This document shows positions 1 to 12,065 of a stretch of 64,000 nucleotides of DNA, in pieces; the stretch's first letter is position 1, and each line of letters begins with the position of its first letter. The position numbers were made by a program, and so were the translations under genes. This DNA is from Amphiura filiformis (Eukaryota > Echinodermata > Ophiuroidea > Amphilepidida > Amphiuridae): positions 682,001 through 746,000 of the forward strand of contig NW_027305498.1 in assembly GCF_039555335.1 (NCBI RefSeq). The letters run 5' to 3'. The notes under the pieces were generated by a model, which did no database searches, was not told the DNA's origin, and saw only the letters and a list, made by a program, of their open reading frames with translations.

Positions 1-739
1 TCCTGGAAGAGGATCTCGGATTCCGCTGTGATATTAGCTTCAAAGTTGCGCTTCCCGATCCCAAATCCTCGAAAAGTATGCAAAGCAAATTTCCTGTATT
101 TGGCCATGTGTTTATACGAATGATCTGCAAGTAAATAATAATGGAGATATTTTAGTTTTCATATCCCCTGCTAACTTCGCCTTTTGATTTACAATATGTA
201 AAAAATAACATGAGTGTTTTTCGATATACAAAACTGTGGCATAAACCGGATTTTGTGTTTCTTATAAGCATGGAGTAAAATAAATGATAGAAATATTGAA
301 AAACAAAACAAAACAAAATGAAAAAAAAACATATGGAAAGGTTTCTATACAAAAACGATTCTCTTATAAACAATCATGCGCACAGTTTCCATCTCGATAC
401 ACCTGATTTTTTTCTCCCCCTCCACCTCGACAAAAGTCTCATTTATCACCACGATCTGTGACCATGTTTCTATTATCGCCATTCACATTCCGTTGACTTG
501 TGTTACCATGACTTAGGGTCTCATTTTCTGATTATACTACTTGATTGTCTTGCTTGATTAGTTGACTGATGTGTAAATATTGTAAACCTGCATTCTCATT
601 TAAAAATGATAACCATATTATATTATTATATCTTGTATATTACCCCACATCGTGAACTGAATTATGATACAGTGCATAGATTAATGTATTCAACTTGTAT
701 ATATTAATTTTTACAATTTATTATTACTATATGATTTCG
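1..739. other. No gene recognised
   Basis: AT-rich sequence without a protein or RNA gene I can support. The minus-strand ORF near 152-373 is low-complexity and hydrophobic by composition and matches no family I know. This stretch lies downstream of the P450 first exon on the minus strand, but I found no second P450 exon in it. Confidence 0.5.
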
Positions 740-1357
740 TTAAGGGGTGGCGTATGCACGTTTGGATAGTATTTATTGTGGGACATTAGACCACATCAGA
801 CATATCGAATTGCATTCTGAATACGAAGAATGTCCTTCTGATATCAAATAAATTTGATTTATTGAAATTCGCAATGTAATACACATTTTATGGCAAATGA
901 TTAGAAATTGATATGTTTGATATTTAACAGTACTCGAAGTAAACTTTATGAATCTGATGATTTATACTTCAAGTGTAAGTAGGTGGGATAAAAAGCCGAC
1001 GATAAATAGAAAATTTTGACCTTTCGTATTGAAGATATGGATTTTTTCCCCAAAACACCAAATCAAATTAGGTCTTTTGGGGGAAAAAAACCATATCTTC
1101 AATATGAAAGGTCAAAATTTTCAATTGATCGTCGGCTTTTCCTCCCAGCTACATACACTTTAAGAATATGTTATTAGATTTATAAAATTTACTTCGAGGA
1201 CTGTTATATATCAAAAATATCAAATTTTAATAATTTGTCATACAATTTGTATTATATCGTGAATTTCAAAAAATCATTCAGAATGCAATTCGATATGTCT
1301 GATGTGCTCTCATGTCCTAAAAAACTACTGTCGAAACGCTCATTCCAGATCCCTTAA
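740..1357. mobile_element. TTAA-flanked foldback element, copy 1
   Basis: Bounded by TTAA at 740-743 and 1354-1357. The two halves are inverted repeats of each other over almost the whole length, with a near-perfect palindrome at the centre around 1020-1140 (paired blocks reading GACCTTTC...GAAAGGTC). Related copies lie at 6267-6913, 37753-38421 and 58480-59075, with fragments at 15586-15775 and 49300-49397. TTAA targets point to the piggyBac or Kolobok superfamilies. No transposase is visible, so it is non-autonomous. Confidence 0.85.
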
Positions 1358-2171
1358 TATTCTTGCAATTTACTTTTACTACTATTTATTATTATATTTA
1401 TCGAATTATGTTTATTATATACGATATTATTGTATATGATGTTGATTGATGACTAAACTTGAACTTGAGCTTGAATATGTTCATTTAATAATGTAAGTCC
1501 AGTCACGCCACTGCAAATGAGCTGCAAATATATGTTTCATAATGAAAATTTTTCAAGTTTTCCAACTAACATTTTACACAATAATAGTGTAAAAAAGTGT
1601 CCACCAAATGCCTTCATTTGGCGCTCCAACGACTGAGGAGGCACATCCCCCATCAGACACCCCCTTGTGTTGCGCTAGCGCGACGAAAGGCCCAGTCCGC
1701 GGTCATAATTTCATATACCTTGTGCCCCCCTCCCATCAACTTCGGCTTGACATAAACACCCCAATTTACCCCCACCTAATAATTATTGCACAGCCTCTAC
1801 GCGGTGAGTATGTAAATAAATAAGTTAGTAAATAAGTTATGTGCACTCTTTTAGGCTGGAAATTATCGCGCACGATATTCAGGTTGTGCCCTCAATTCTA
1901 TCCGGAATGTTCCTTCTCAGTGCATGCATGATTGTTAACTTGTAAAATACTTCTTTTAAAATTATTAAGTGTGAGCTGTAACCGACAAAAAGTGCAGACT
2001 GGAGAATCCATCATTCCTTAAACTTCCTTGGACAGTAGGTATAAATAATGCCATAGTTTTCATGGAAATGGATTTAAATTTTAAGACAATTTATTAATTT
2101 TACCGTTATGGACATAGTGGGTTACTTACATGTACTGCCAAACAATTTGCGTTCAAACTCATTATATGTAC
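1358..2171. other. No gene recognised
   Basis: Nothing I can support. The plus-strand ORF at 1608-1823 has no recognisable domain. The part next to 2171 is expected to be P450 intron 1 on the minus strand. Confidence 0.4.
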
Positions 2172-2494
2172 CCCTTATTGCTATGTAGTGGATTATTGCT
2201 TGCTTCCTTTATGATATCAAAATCATTGATCACCACAAACACTGTACCAAATAAGTCAAAACTGCAAATCTTCCCATATTTCTGTCCCAGTCGTGTTGCA
2301 AGTATATGCAGTTCTTCTCTTTTGTAGACCATAGACCAAATCAGCTGAGGAACGAAACCAATGATTGGAAAACGCCATGGCCCTGGTGGCAAATTGCGAG
2401 GTTGCGTCATCCACCAGACAACCAACAGAAATACCAACACTAGCACCAACACTGACTTTACATTCACCAAATTAATATAGTAGTTAAAGACCAT
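2172..2494 (-). CDS. Cytochrome P450 (CYP2-like), first exon only
   Basis: Encodes the N-terminus of a microsomal P450. A start Met is followed by a hydrophobic, valine- and leucine-rich membrane anchor (about residues 8-28), then the proline hinge LPPGPWRFPIIG that orients the haem domain, then KYGKICSFDLFGTVFVVIND and IKEASNNP, which are typical of the CYP2 clan before the first intron. The protein would sit in the ER membrane and oxidise small lipophilic compounds; the substrate cannot be told. A donor GTACAT follows AAG GG at about 2172, giving a phase 2 end; reading on meets a stop at once, so splicing is required. No further P450 exon is visible at lower coordinates, so the rest lies outside the window or this is an orphan exon. 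Confidence 0.8.
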
Positions 2495-2980
2495 TTTGTT
2501 AAAGAAGCGTCGACAATTTTGTTTGAAAATTAGTTATGACCTTAGAAGAAGCTGTTAGAAAATGCATTGTTTTCAAAATGCGGATTGTAGCTAAATATAT
2601 TACGGATAAGGATAAGGATAACATTAATGAAATGTTAATGCTCAAAGTTCAGATGTTGATGTTTAAGTTCAGATGCAAAACCGATATATACACTTGTCTG
2701 CAAATACAGAAAAAATCCCTTTAAAAGGGAGAAGCTTGGCCTTGAATACCCAAACTTAATGAAATATTACAAAAATAATAATACAAAGAACATACTACAC
2801 TACAGGAACTGACATTGCAGTAGGCCTAGTCGGTTACATGAAACTATCTGACGATCCAATCAGTCTAAGTCAGCACTGACCCTGCTCCAACTACCTAGGT
2901 GTAGACCTACCTAACCTATACATTGTTACCTTCCTATATCTATAAGCTATATACCTACCTATAAACCTACCTATAACCTA
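2495..2980. other. Upstream of the P450 exon, no gene recognised
   Basis: Would hold the promoter or 5' leader of the P450 gene. There are short direct repeats (ggataag at 2606-2622, and cctacctata-like units at about 2920-2980) but no promoter motif I would defend. Confidence 0.35.
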
Positions 2981-3326
2981 TATACGAAGAGCTTATTTCC
3001 AAACCGTGTTAAGTCCACAACCCCATGTGTCTCATTTACTTGTGAGATACAATCACAATGACAAGTTTGACGTTAGCAACAATGAGTTGTACCATCAACA
3101 AGCTATTATTTACCATAACAATGCTTCATAACAAAATGCAGACTATTGTTCTCATTTGGGAAACAAAACCTTCACACAGTATTGTTGCTGTGCGTCCATC
3201 CACTGTTTGCTTTGTAATGGTGCATCCAACTGAAATTGTAATCACAACACATTGCAATATCGCACAGGGAAATCAGAAACATGGGATAGTGGACTTAACA
3301 CGGTTTGGAAATAAGCTCTTCATATA
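2981..3326. mobile_element. Small inverted-repeat element (AAACCGTGTTAAGTCCAC family)
   Basis: The ends are inverted repeats: GAAGAGCTTATTTCCAAACC near 2985 and its reverse complement at about 3305-3324. The interior has no ORF with family resemblance. Related sequence occurs at about 35512-35660, 40530-40720 and 48007-48960, the last of which is itself split by another element. It behaves like a MITE; superfamily unknown. Confidence 0.65.
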
Positions 3327-3340
3327 TCTCTACAATCTAA

Positions 3341-5239
3341 CATAGCCAAATTAAAAAGTCGCCACTAGTTCCATCTCCATTTAATCAGAGTCTGATGAGT
3401 TTATGGCAAAGTATATAATGAACAATTTTCTATACACTTTCCTGCGAAGATTGATATCAAATTTGATATCAAAGGTTAATCATCGTGAGCATAGGAACCA
3501 TTGTTTGGAATAGGGAGTTATATATATCTCGCTGCGGAGCTAGCGTGAGTGCCAAGAATTACGTTGCCTGTATAGGCCGGCAGGTTAATCGATTATAAAC
3601 CACCTCTTCTCAACATCTACACCTCTACACGCATCTGAGAGATCTAATTTCATTGTCATTAAAGGTTTACCCATGCATGTCAAAATGCAAATCAAAATAC
3701 CCCGCTCTTTTAAGGGGGAATAATACCCTGATTTTCATCAGTACCCCTCTTCTTTTTTTTCTTGCAAATTTATGAAGTACATAAATATGTTCATCACCTC
3801 ATGTCCTGAACTTATAAAATATATCTACATACAAAGTGTTTTTAATCCATTTTAGTAAGTCATTTTAGCCCTATATATTTTTTGTTTACTGTATCCTAGT
3901 AACTCAGATGCATGTTTCATAACAAACCATAATTTATTCTATTCAACATGTTCAAGTAGGGTACATGAATAGAATACATTAAATCCTTTGTTATACTCTC
4001 TATAGAAAATCTAGTGGTGCATGCAAAATATATAACACTGAATAAATTAAATAAACACTTACACAATGGATGCATAGTCATTAGTCAATTTAATACTATA
4101 ATGTGTTGTTAGGAGAAGAAAAGGCTATTAGGTCACCGTATGTCAGGTTATAGGTCAATTGGTTCAGGTCAAATTTAAGCATCAATTTTGAATACACATG
4201 TGAGAGTCTGTGATATCATAATGAGGCATAATTTTGATATTCTGTCTTTAACTGGATATATATCGAGAAGTGCAAGGTGGATATACTAATATACCTTGGG
4301 ATGTAAATGGTGAGTACAATTTAGAATGCCTAGTTGAGATGGATTTTACAAATAAATATAAAATTGTTACCAAAATCATAAAAGTTAAGCTTACGGAAAA
4401 CTACCCAATATGGTGGTATAGGTGACAAGAAATACAATTTTTTCAACATTGCTGTAGTATGGTTGTGGTAACCTGTTACCTGTGGCTTAATTAAGTTTCA
4501 GTGAAATAATGTCGCAAGTTAAAAATACAAAATATAGCTCAACATTGAAAATAGAAGCATTTAAACCAGTTCCTTTTTTGATAGTTGTGGAGCACCAAGT
4601 TCATGAGGTCATAAAAGAAATCAGGAACCACTTATTCCCATTTTACATATCAACTTTATTTCCCTAATGTGTTAGCAACGCATATCCAAAATTTTAACGA
4701 AATCCGTTGATAGTAAGCTTTCCAAAATGAAGTGAATTTAAATCATCAATGATGTACCACCTTTTGGCTTCTACTTTTAAAAGCATGTAAGCTACGTTGA
4801 TACCAATGCCACCAATAAAACGAAAAGATTTGCCCCTTCATTTTGCATACCACTTTGTCTAATTTGTTTCTTGTAATTTCTTCACAAAATGCAAAAAATG
4901 CAAAAAAAAAAAAAAAAAATCAATGGGTGTAGTATCCCCTTAACCGTGCGCAGGCAAGTGTACAATGACTCCTGTACGGGTTGCTTCGGGCCACATAATA
5001 AGATGATACCATGCATTGGCTTTTGCGTGGTCAATTCGTAATTTGTCATTTTTAAAATTGCACGAAATTCCAAACAAAGGTTCCTATGCTCACGATGATT
5101 AAACTTTTGATATCAACTCTGGTATCATCCTGCGAAAGAAAGTATATAAAAATTGTTATGTAAATTATTTTGCCATAAACTCATCAGACTCTGATTAAAT
5201 GGGGATGGAACTAGTGGCGACTTTTTTATTTGGCTATGT
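3341..5239. mobile_element. Non-autonomous element with about 175-bp inverted ends
   Basis: The left end CATAGCCAAAT...GTCGCCACTAGTTCCATC (3341-3520) is repeated inverted at about 5065-5239. Between the ends there is about 1.5 kb with no recognisable coding sequence, including a 17-A run near 4902-4919. The flanks suggest a TA target but do not prove it. Confidence 0.6.
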
Positions 5240-5469
5240 TTACTACCAACCCCGGGCTACCAACCCACCACCTAAATACTATGTACCCATTCTCCAGACA
5301 CCTCATATATATTCATAATCAAGAATTTACTAGTGCCATAGACTACGGAAGTAACATGTATGTATTACACTCATACTGTCACTGGAAAGGTATATACTAA
5401 TGGGCATTTCGGAATATACAGCCTCATCCCCCAATTTCTAAAAAAAAGTTGACATGTTTTATACAACTG

Positions 5470-6270
5470 GAAACCTCTGGCTATGTATTTATGCCGGCGA
5501 TACTCAACTGTACCTGACTCTGCAATCTACCCACCATCCTCAAGCTGTAAACAAGCTCGAATCATGCATTTCAGACGTTCGCTGTTGGGCAATCCAAAAC
5601 AAACTCGTGTTAAATGACTCAAAACTGATATAATTCATTTCCATTCCAACTTCCGTACGTATTCCGTGTTTCCGACTGTCAACATTGGAGGTTCCGATAT
5701 ATCTCCATCAAATTCTAGGAAAAATTTAGGTGTTTGCTTGACGATACCTTAAAAGACCATGTTCGCAATATATGCCGGAAAGCCTCTTTTGGTATTTATA
5801 AGATCGGCCCCATTCGCAAGTATTTAGATCGTCAATCTATTGAGCGCCTCGTCCACGCTTTTGTTTCATCTCATTTGGACTGCAGCAACTCTCTTTTGTA
5901 TGGTTTACCTGCCCGCCTCATCACATGTACTAAGCGCTATGAGCATATCTCTCCTATTTTAGACGAACTTCATTGGTTGACTGTTGAGAAAAGAATCCAT
6001 TTTAAAATCCTGCTGCTAACATACAAAGCTTTTAATGCACATGCACCCAACTACATCTGCAACCTCATATCATAATCCACTAACAGCTCTCTCCGTTCCG
6101 CTCACCAGCTCGCTTTAAAACCCGGACCGCTTGTCAAAACATCTTCCTATGGCGACCGGGCCTTTGCAGTGGCGGCACCCTTCCTCTGGAACAATATCCC
6201 CTTCACTATCCGTTCCGCTGTCTCCATTGATCAATTCGAGACCAAGCTCAAAACTTTCTTGTTCGATTAA
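5470..6270 (+). mobile_element. CR1-like LINE, 5'-truncated tail of the RT ORF
   Basis: Non-LTR retrotransposon fragment. From about 5490 the translation reads YAGDTQLYL (the RT catalytic box, normally YADD, here with G), then the RT thumb and tail: RCWAIQNKLVLNDSKT, LDRQSIERLVHAFVSSHLD, SPILDELHWLTVEKRIHFKI, and finally YGDRAFAVAAPFLWNNIP up to a stop at 6268-6270. The segments lie in more than one frame and stops interrupt them, so it is dead. The 5' end is truncated, as is usual for LINE copies. The stop codon TAA is part of the TTAA into which the next element inserted. Confidence 0.8.
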
Positions 6271-6913
6271 GGGCTGGGGTATGAACGTCTGGACAGTATT
6301 TATTGTGGGACATTAGAGCACATCAGACATATCGAATTGCATTCTGAATACGAAGAATGTCATTCTGATATCAAATAATTTTGATTTTTGAAATTCGCAA
6401 TTTAATAAACATTTTATGGCAAATCATTATGTAACAGTACTTGAAGTAAACTTTATAAATCTGATGATTTATACTTAAAGTGTATGTAGGTGGGATGAAA
6501 GCCGACGATCAATTGAAAATTTTGACCTTTCGTATTGAAGATATGGATTTTTTTCCCAAAACACCAAAAAAAATTAGGTCTTTTTGGGAAAAAAATCCAT
6601 ATCTTCAATATGAAAGGTCAAAATTTTCAATTGACCGTCGGCTTTTCCTCCCTGCTACATACACTTTAAGAATATGTCATTAGATTTATATAATTTACTT
6701 TGAGTTCTGTTATATATCAAAATTTGAAAAATATCAAATTTTTATAATTTGTCATAAAATTTGTATTATATTGTGATTTTCTAAAAATGAAAATTATTTG
6801 ATATCAGAAAGACATGATTCGTATTCAGAATGCAATTCGATAGGTCTGAGGTGCTCTCATGTCCCACAAAAATACTGTCGAAACGCAATAAACGCTCATT
6901 TAAGATCCCTTAA
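6267..6913. mobile_element. TTAA-flanked foldback element, copy 2
   Basis: TTAA at 6267-6270 and 6910-6913. The central palindrome is very good at about 6505-6640, two arms near 60 bp each around a short A-rich loop. Inserted at the LINE stop codon, so it is younger than that LINE copy. Confidence 0.88.
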
Positions 6914-6956
6914 TTGACTCTGTATTTATTGCTTATCATGTCATTTTGTAGTTCTA

Positions 6957-8642
6957 CCCAGCAAACACAAAAACGATTTTAAAACGTTTTAAATAAGTTA
7001 TACAGGGTGTCCCAAAAAAAAGAGGCCCCACATTGCGCCCTCTTTTTCTCCTATTTCTGAAAAGTTGATCAAATATATTTTGGTATGTAAAGAAACCTTC
7101 AATCGTTAGCTTTAATAAACCAAAACAATTATTTCATTCGGCTCATAGCTTTTGAAGATATGTCCTTTTAAAGAAATGTATCCGTTTTTCACTCTGTCCA
7201 CGGAGGAGGTTTGGCTACTTCAAAGATTGAAAAGTGCATGAATATAAAACATTCCTCGATGATAACTTTATAAAATAAAAACTTTATTTAAGGGAATGGG
7301 CTTTACCGGTGGGCTTATGGGTTATGGATTTTGTTAAGTGTCATTAATTTGGGCAAAATTGATGTGGGATGGGACTTCTTTTGCTATACTTGCAATTACT
7401 TATGTTTTTCTCGTTTCTTGCTTTCTTTTTATTGACAACATAAGTAATTTATCTTTTTGGAATAAAAGGTAGCCCTGAAAAGGGCTGTTTAGTTTGTCTT
7501 TGGTTCTTTTGAAGTGAGTTTACTGTGCTGCTCTGCCCTCTACCTGGTTGCCTCCGTGACGAATACATGTTTCAGCCCTAGTTCTCATTGCATTAATTGC
7601 GTTGCGTACCATCCTTAACGCCTTGTGCGCCGCATACTTGCGAATGCAGCAGTAATACGGGGTTGCGAAGATGTTTGAAGCTAGCTGGTGATCCACGCTT
7701 ATAGTGAATGGTTTCCCAAGACTAATGCTATTATCTATCCATGTCATTAACCGTGTGTTTCGTTTAAATCTTTGATGTAGCCAAACCTCATCCGTGGACA
7801 GGGTGAAAAACGAGTACATTTCTTAAAGTGGGTATATCTTCAAAAGTTGTGAGCCGATTGAAAGAATTGTTTTGGTTTATTAAAGCTAACGATTTAGGGT
7901 TTCTTTACATACCAAAATATATTTAATCAACGTTTCAGAAATAGGAGAAAAAGAGGGCGAAATGTGGGGCCTCGTTTTTTTGGGACACCCTGTATTTTGG
8001 GTTTTGGTTTAGGCAAAAACGTTTTAGTAACATTAAAATGTCGGGTTATATAAAGGTCATGAAATCGTTTTAAAACGTTTTGTATGAAAACACACTACAA
8101 CAATATTTTTATAATGTTTTCGAAATGTCATTGTAAACTATTTTTGCGAACATTTTTTGCCAAATATTTTGTATACACTTAAATACCATGTTATGTTAAA
8201 ATATTTGCACCCAGCAAACACAGAAATGTTCTTAAAATGTTTTTTACAAAACGTTTTAGTAACATTTAAATGTCGGGTTATTTAAAGGTCGTGAAAACAT
8301 TTTAAAAACGTTATTGTAAATATTTTGGGCAAACAATGTTTGCAAAATATTTTTTCAACCCCAAAATAACATCCTGTTTAGAATGATTTGTACCAAGTTT
8401 TTAAAAACGTTTTTGGAATGTTATTAAAACGTTTTTATACCCTTTATATAACCCGACATTTAAATGTTCTCTGTAAAACATTTGTATTTGCTGTGCAGTA
8501 AATTACCAACAAATGTTTTTAATGTTATGAAAACGTTTTATACCATTAATGTACCCTTTATATAACCCGGCATTTAAACGTTTTCTGACAACCTTTTATA
8601 ACTTTTTGCGAATGATGTCGAAAACGTTTTGTGTTTGCTGGG
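6957..8642. mobile_element. ACCCAGC-ended inverted-repeat element, interrupted
   Basis: The ends CCCAGCAAACACAAAAACG (6957) and CGTTTTGTGTTTGCTGGG (ending 8642) are inverted and flanked by TA. The interior is built of repeated and inverted units around AAAACGTTTT and ACATTTAAATGTCGGGTTAT (for example 8030-8080, 8250-8310, 8440-8480, 8550-8580). It is non-autonomous. A mariner-like element (7003-7992) sits 46 bp inside the left end, so this element is the older host. Confidence 0.75.
7003..7992 (-). mobile_element. CAGGGTGTCCC mariner-like element with transposase tail
   Basis: Terminal inverted repeats of about 200 bp start CAGGGTGTCCCAAAAAAA, with TA on both sides (7001-7002 and 7993-7994), as expected for IS630/Tc1/mariner elements. 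The only coding trace is on the minus strand at about 7520-7660, where ALRMVRNAINAMRTRAETCI followed by RHGGNQVEG resembles the extreme C-terminus of mariner-type transposases (pattern VRxxxRxRxxxCIxxxGGxxE). The catalytic DDE core is gone, so this is a deletion derivative. Confidence 0.75.
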
Positions 8643-8660
8643 TATAAGTTGTAGTGTAAG

Positions 8661-9717
8661 CAGTGCCGCCGAGAGCCATTACGGGCCCGGGGGCAATGTG
8701 AACGCACGGGCCCCTATGATGATGACGGTGCAGGACTTCATAAGTGGGGGTGTGTGGGTGTGTGTGTGTGGGGGGGTGTAGGTGGGTGTGTGGGGTTACA
8801 GTGGCATACATTTCTGTGTACGGGGGAGGGAGGTCGGTGTAAAATCCTTAAACATATGTTGCAGCGGAGCGAAAGTAGCATGTTTAGCTGCCAATAATCA
8901 AATATGAACATTGAAGGAGACAAATGCGCGCGAATCGCACACAAATTTGCAATTTGAACGGCATTTTGCTCCCAGATTAAGTTTCTCTTAACAACTTCCA
9001 CGCGAAGTGCAAAAAAATTGCCAATTTAAAGCCAATTTGAATCTAAAATGATCCAAATATGAACCGGTGAATTAGACTAATGCGCGCGAAACGCACGAAA
9101 ATTTGTAATTCGAATTAGCGACTTTTGCTCCCAGATTAGACTTATTGAAGAGTAAATAATAAATGCAAGTGAAATATTTATTAGAGTGTATGCTTCAAAT
9201 GCTATCTTGTATTTTTTATAAAATGCACGTCTCTTTTCTTTGTTTTTAACGGGCCCGTTACTTTTGTTTGCTTTTTATGGGCCGTAAGAGAGCAAAGAAA
9301 ACAGACCTTATACTGGACCCGTAAAGGCAAAGAAAATAAACCGTAGTGGGCCCGTAAAAAGCAAAGAAAAGATACCATATGCCCGTAAAGGAAAGAAAAG
9401 AGACCTTAGTGAGTATGTAAAAAAGCTTAATAAGCAAAGAAAGAATACCTTAATGGACCAATAAATAGAAAAAAGAGACCTCGGAGGGCCCGTAGAAAGC
9501 GAAGAAGAAATACCTTAGGCCTAAGAAAAGAGACCTTTGTCGGCCCGTATAGTAAAGCAAAGAAAATATGCCTGAACCGTTTACGGGCACCTGAGGTCCG
9601 TTTTCGTTGCTTTTCTGCCCCATAGTAAAGTATCTTTTCTTCACTTTTACGGGCCCCTAGGACCCCGGGCCCCGGGGTAAAGCCCACGGTTACCCCCTCC
9701 CCCTGTCAGCGGCACTT
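8661..9717. mobile_element. hAT-like non-autonomous element
   Basis: The ends CAGTGCCGCCGAGAG and, inverted, CTGTCAGCGGCACTT are flanked by a perfect 8-bp direct repeat AGTGTAAG (8653-8660 and 9718-9725). An 8-bp duplication with a CAGTG-type end is the hAT signature. No transposase domain is visible. The interior includes a G-rich microsatellite (about 8745-8795) and a minisatellite (9240-9660). Confidence 0.85.
9240..9660. repeat. GGGCCCGTAAA minisatellite inside the hAT-like element
   Basis: Degenerate tandem units of roughly 40-45 bp, each containing a form of GGGCCCGTAAA, GCAAAGAAAA and GAGACCTTA. The last units are inverted relative to the first (TTTTCTTTGC and TTTACGGGCCC), so the array reads partly as a palindrome. 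Confidence 0.7.
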
Positions 9718-9902
9718 AGTGTAAGTTGTCGCTAGCGCTTTGAAACCTTTGTATTTTGCGCTTTAAAAATGTTGTTAATTATTAATTATTATTATTATTA
9801 TTACACAATATTTCTTGCCGATTAATTCGTTTAGCAAAAATATCGTCAGATTTGCATTACTGGTTAACCAGAACGATATTACAACGCAGTGGCCTAAGAG
9901 TG

Positions 9903-10195
9903 TACACCAGTAAATGCAAGTCTCCTCACCCTGGGAGGAAAAAAATCAGTGTTTCAAACGAGGAAACGTGCAACACGACTTGATTTAATATATACATTAG
10001 AAAACGCAACTATGAGGCCCTGACATATTTAATCATCATTTAGGCCTAGGAAATAGATTGTCTGTGTAAAATGAGCAAGATCTTTTTATGACGATTTGGC
10101 TCAACTTTCAAAATGTGTTACATTTTAGAAACACCAAGCTATTTGTGAGGTGGCATAAGCTGCATAGGCTATAGGGTGATCTAGTCGGTGTGCTC
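9903..10195 (+). repeat. Direct repeat, unit 1 (about 290 bp)
   Basis: Starts CCAGTAAATGCAAGTCTCC and includes GGAAACGTGCAACACGACTT, AGGCCTAGGAAATAGATTG and ACACCAAGCT. The same sequence with scattered changes is at 10997-11287, same orientation. No coding content. Confidence 0.75.
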
Positions 10196-10249
10196 TAGCA
10201 TAGAACTGCAAAAGCATGAGATATCCTATGGGGGTGGCACAGGCCACAA

Positions 10250-10480
10250 AGCGGAGGGAGGGAGGGAATGAGGGAGGGAGGGAGGGAAGGAGGGAGGTAG
10301 GGAGGGAGGGAGCATCACCGGGCCCTACGGGCACCCAAGCACTTTTTCGGCATTTTGGGGGATTTTTAAATTTTCAAATCGATTGACAAGAGACATGGCC
10401 TTTCAGCCCTCCCCCCCCCCCACACACACACACTCACACACCTGCAACCTCAACCCCCCCCCGCCTCGCCCCTCTGATGA
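10250..10480. repeat. Simple repeats: (GGGA)n then C-run and (CA)n
   Basis: GGGA/GGGAA units run from about 10253 to 10312. At 10408-10470 there are C runs and CA repeats. ORFs here are artefacts of the repeat. Confidence 0.85.
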
Positions 10481-10747
10481 TACACAACTGGCCATGTATT
10501 TTCTCCTCATTTGCTTATGCAATTTGCTTATCTTCATGTTTGCTTGCTCTTATTTAGAGATATTGAAATGGCAATTGAGACATTAGTTAACTCATTTTGT
10601 CATTGCTATCAGCAGTAGATAGCAAAAATTCTAAAAATGGTACCATGTAAATTAGCTAATTTGCATAGTAAAAGCCCCTTCAAACTTAAAGAAACCAGTC
10701 TAACTATGTTTACCAATTGATCAATGTTTTCAGTCATCCAGTTGTAG

Positions 10748-10930
10748 TATATGAAGTTTGGAATTAAATCAAAATACTGGACTTACTATTTTTAGCAAAG
10801 CTACGTTGCGTGACATCACATGACCAGTCCAGCGGGTCAGTTGCCTGATGAAGTGTGATGGTATCACACGCAACGTAGCTTTGCTAAAAATAGTTAGTCC
10901 AGTATTTTGATTTAATTCCAAACTTTATAT
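10748..10930. mobile_element. Short palindromic MITE
   Basis: GAAGTTTGGAATTAAATCAA at about 10753 runs into CTTTGCTAAAAATAG-type sequence that is repeated inverted up to 10930, with only about 50 bp of unpaired centre (10815-10862). It lies between the two direct repeats. Confidence 0.7.
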
Positions 10931-10996
10931 GTTTACCAATATCCAAATTTATGATATATATTATATATACATCATTTCATAAAAATTCTTAAAAAC

Positions 10997-11287
10997 CAGT
11001 AAATACAAGTCTCCAACACCCTGGGAGGAATGAAATCAGTGTCTCAAAGCAGGAAACGTGCAACACGACTTAATTAATTACATTAGAAAAGCCTTAAAAC
11101 CCAACTATTAGGCCCTGGTTCATGTTTAATCCTCATTTAGGCCTGGGAAATAGATTGTCTGTGTAAATTGAGCAGGATCCGACTTTTATGACGATTTGGC
11201 TCAACTTTCAAAATGTGTTACATTTTAGAAACACCAAGCTTTTTGTGAGGTGACGTAAGCTGTATAGGCTATAGGGTGATGTAGTCG
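10997..11287 (+). repeat. Direct repeat, unit 2
   Basis: Second copy of the 9903-10195 repeat, 1,094 bp downstream in the same orientation. It ends where both copies read GGCTATAGGGTGATNTAGTCGG. Confidence 0.75.
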
Positions 11288-11503
11288 GCATTTTTCTGTT
11301 TGTACAGAAAGTCAATGGGGGCTATTTACTGCACCTCTAAGGAGCCGTGCAATACACATAATCACGCATAACTCGTAAATCCCAAATCGAAATCAACAGA
11401 GAATAATAATCAATTGAGAATAATCTTTTTCGTGGATATCTGCTGAAAATATCATAAAAGGAGCATTCTAGGGTCATAAAATACATAGAGTAAGAAATGG
11501 AAA

Positions 11504-11703
11504 NNNNNNNNNNNNNNNNNNNNNNNNNNNNNNNNNNNNNNNNNNNNNNNNNNNNNNNNNNNNNNNNNNNNNNNNNNNNNNNNNNNNNNNNNNNNNNNNN
11601 NNNNNNNNNNNNNNNNNNNNNNNNNNNNNNNNNNNNNNNNNNNNNNNNNNNNNNNNNNNNNNNNNNNNNNNNNNNNNNNNNNNNNNNNNNNNNNNNNNNN
11701 NNN
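11504..11703. other. Assembly gap of exactly 200 N
   Basis: A round-number N run, so its true size is unknown. Upstream exons of lectin copy 0 (signal peptide, Cys module, EGF) could be missing here. Confidence 0.98.
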
Positions 11704-12065
11704 AATATTATAATATCCTGGACTTTTATGCACTACATATACGACCAATTCCTACATTTTCGGCTTTCAAACTTTAATTCACGCCATAGCTGCAAGTTAA
11801 TTATAGCTGGGCTCAATATTGAAAATTAAACGTTCTGGATTATGTCTATAAATGTAACTCGAAGTTTATTTATTTTTATTTATTTATGTATTTATTTATT
11901 TTATATCTTTTCGCGAAATGTTTGAAAAACACGTTTCTTATTTTCAATAATAGAAACAGACTTTGTATTTGTATTAGAAGTGTGTGCAGATCACCACCGT
12001 CGTGTCTGCATAACACATTTCATTAGGCACAACTATTATGTTGCCTTTACTTTGATCTCATTGTG

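Noticed and set aside
8596-8811. His- and Pro-rich ORF
   Set aside because: Product of the GT-rich microsatellite inside the hAT-like element.
9240-9660. CRISPR-like array
   Set aside because: Units are contiguous and degenerate, some inverted, with no spacers; it is a eukaryotic minisatellite in a transposon.
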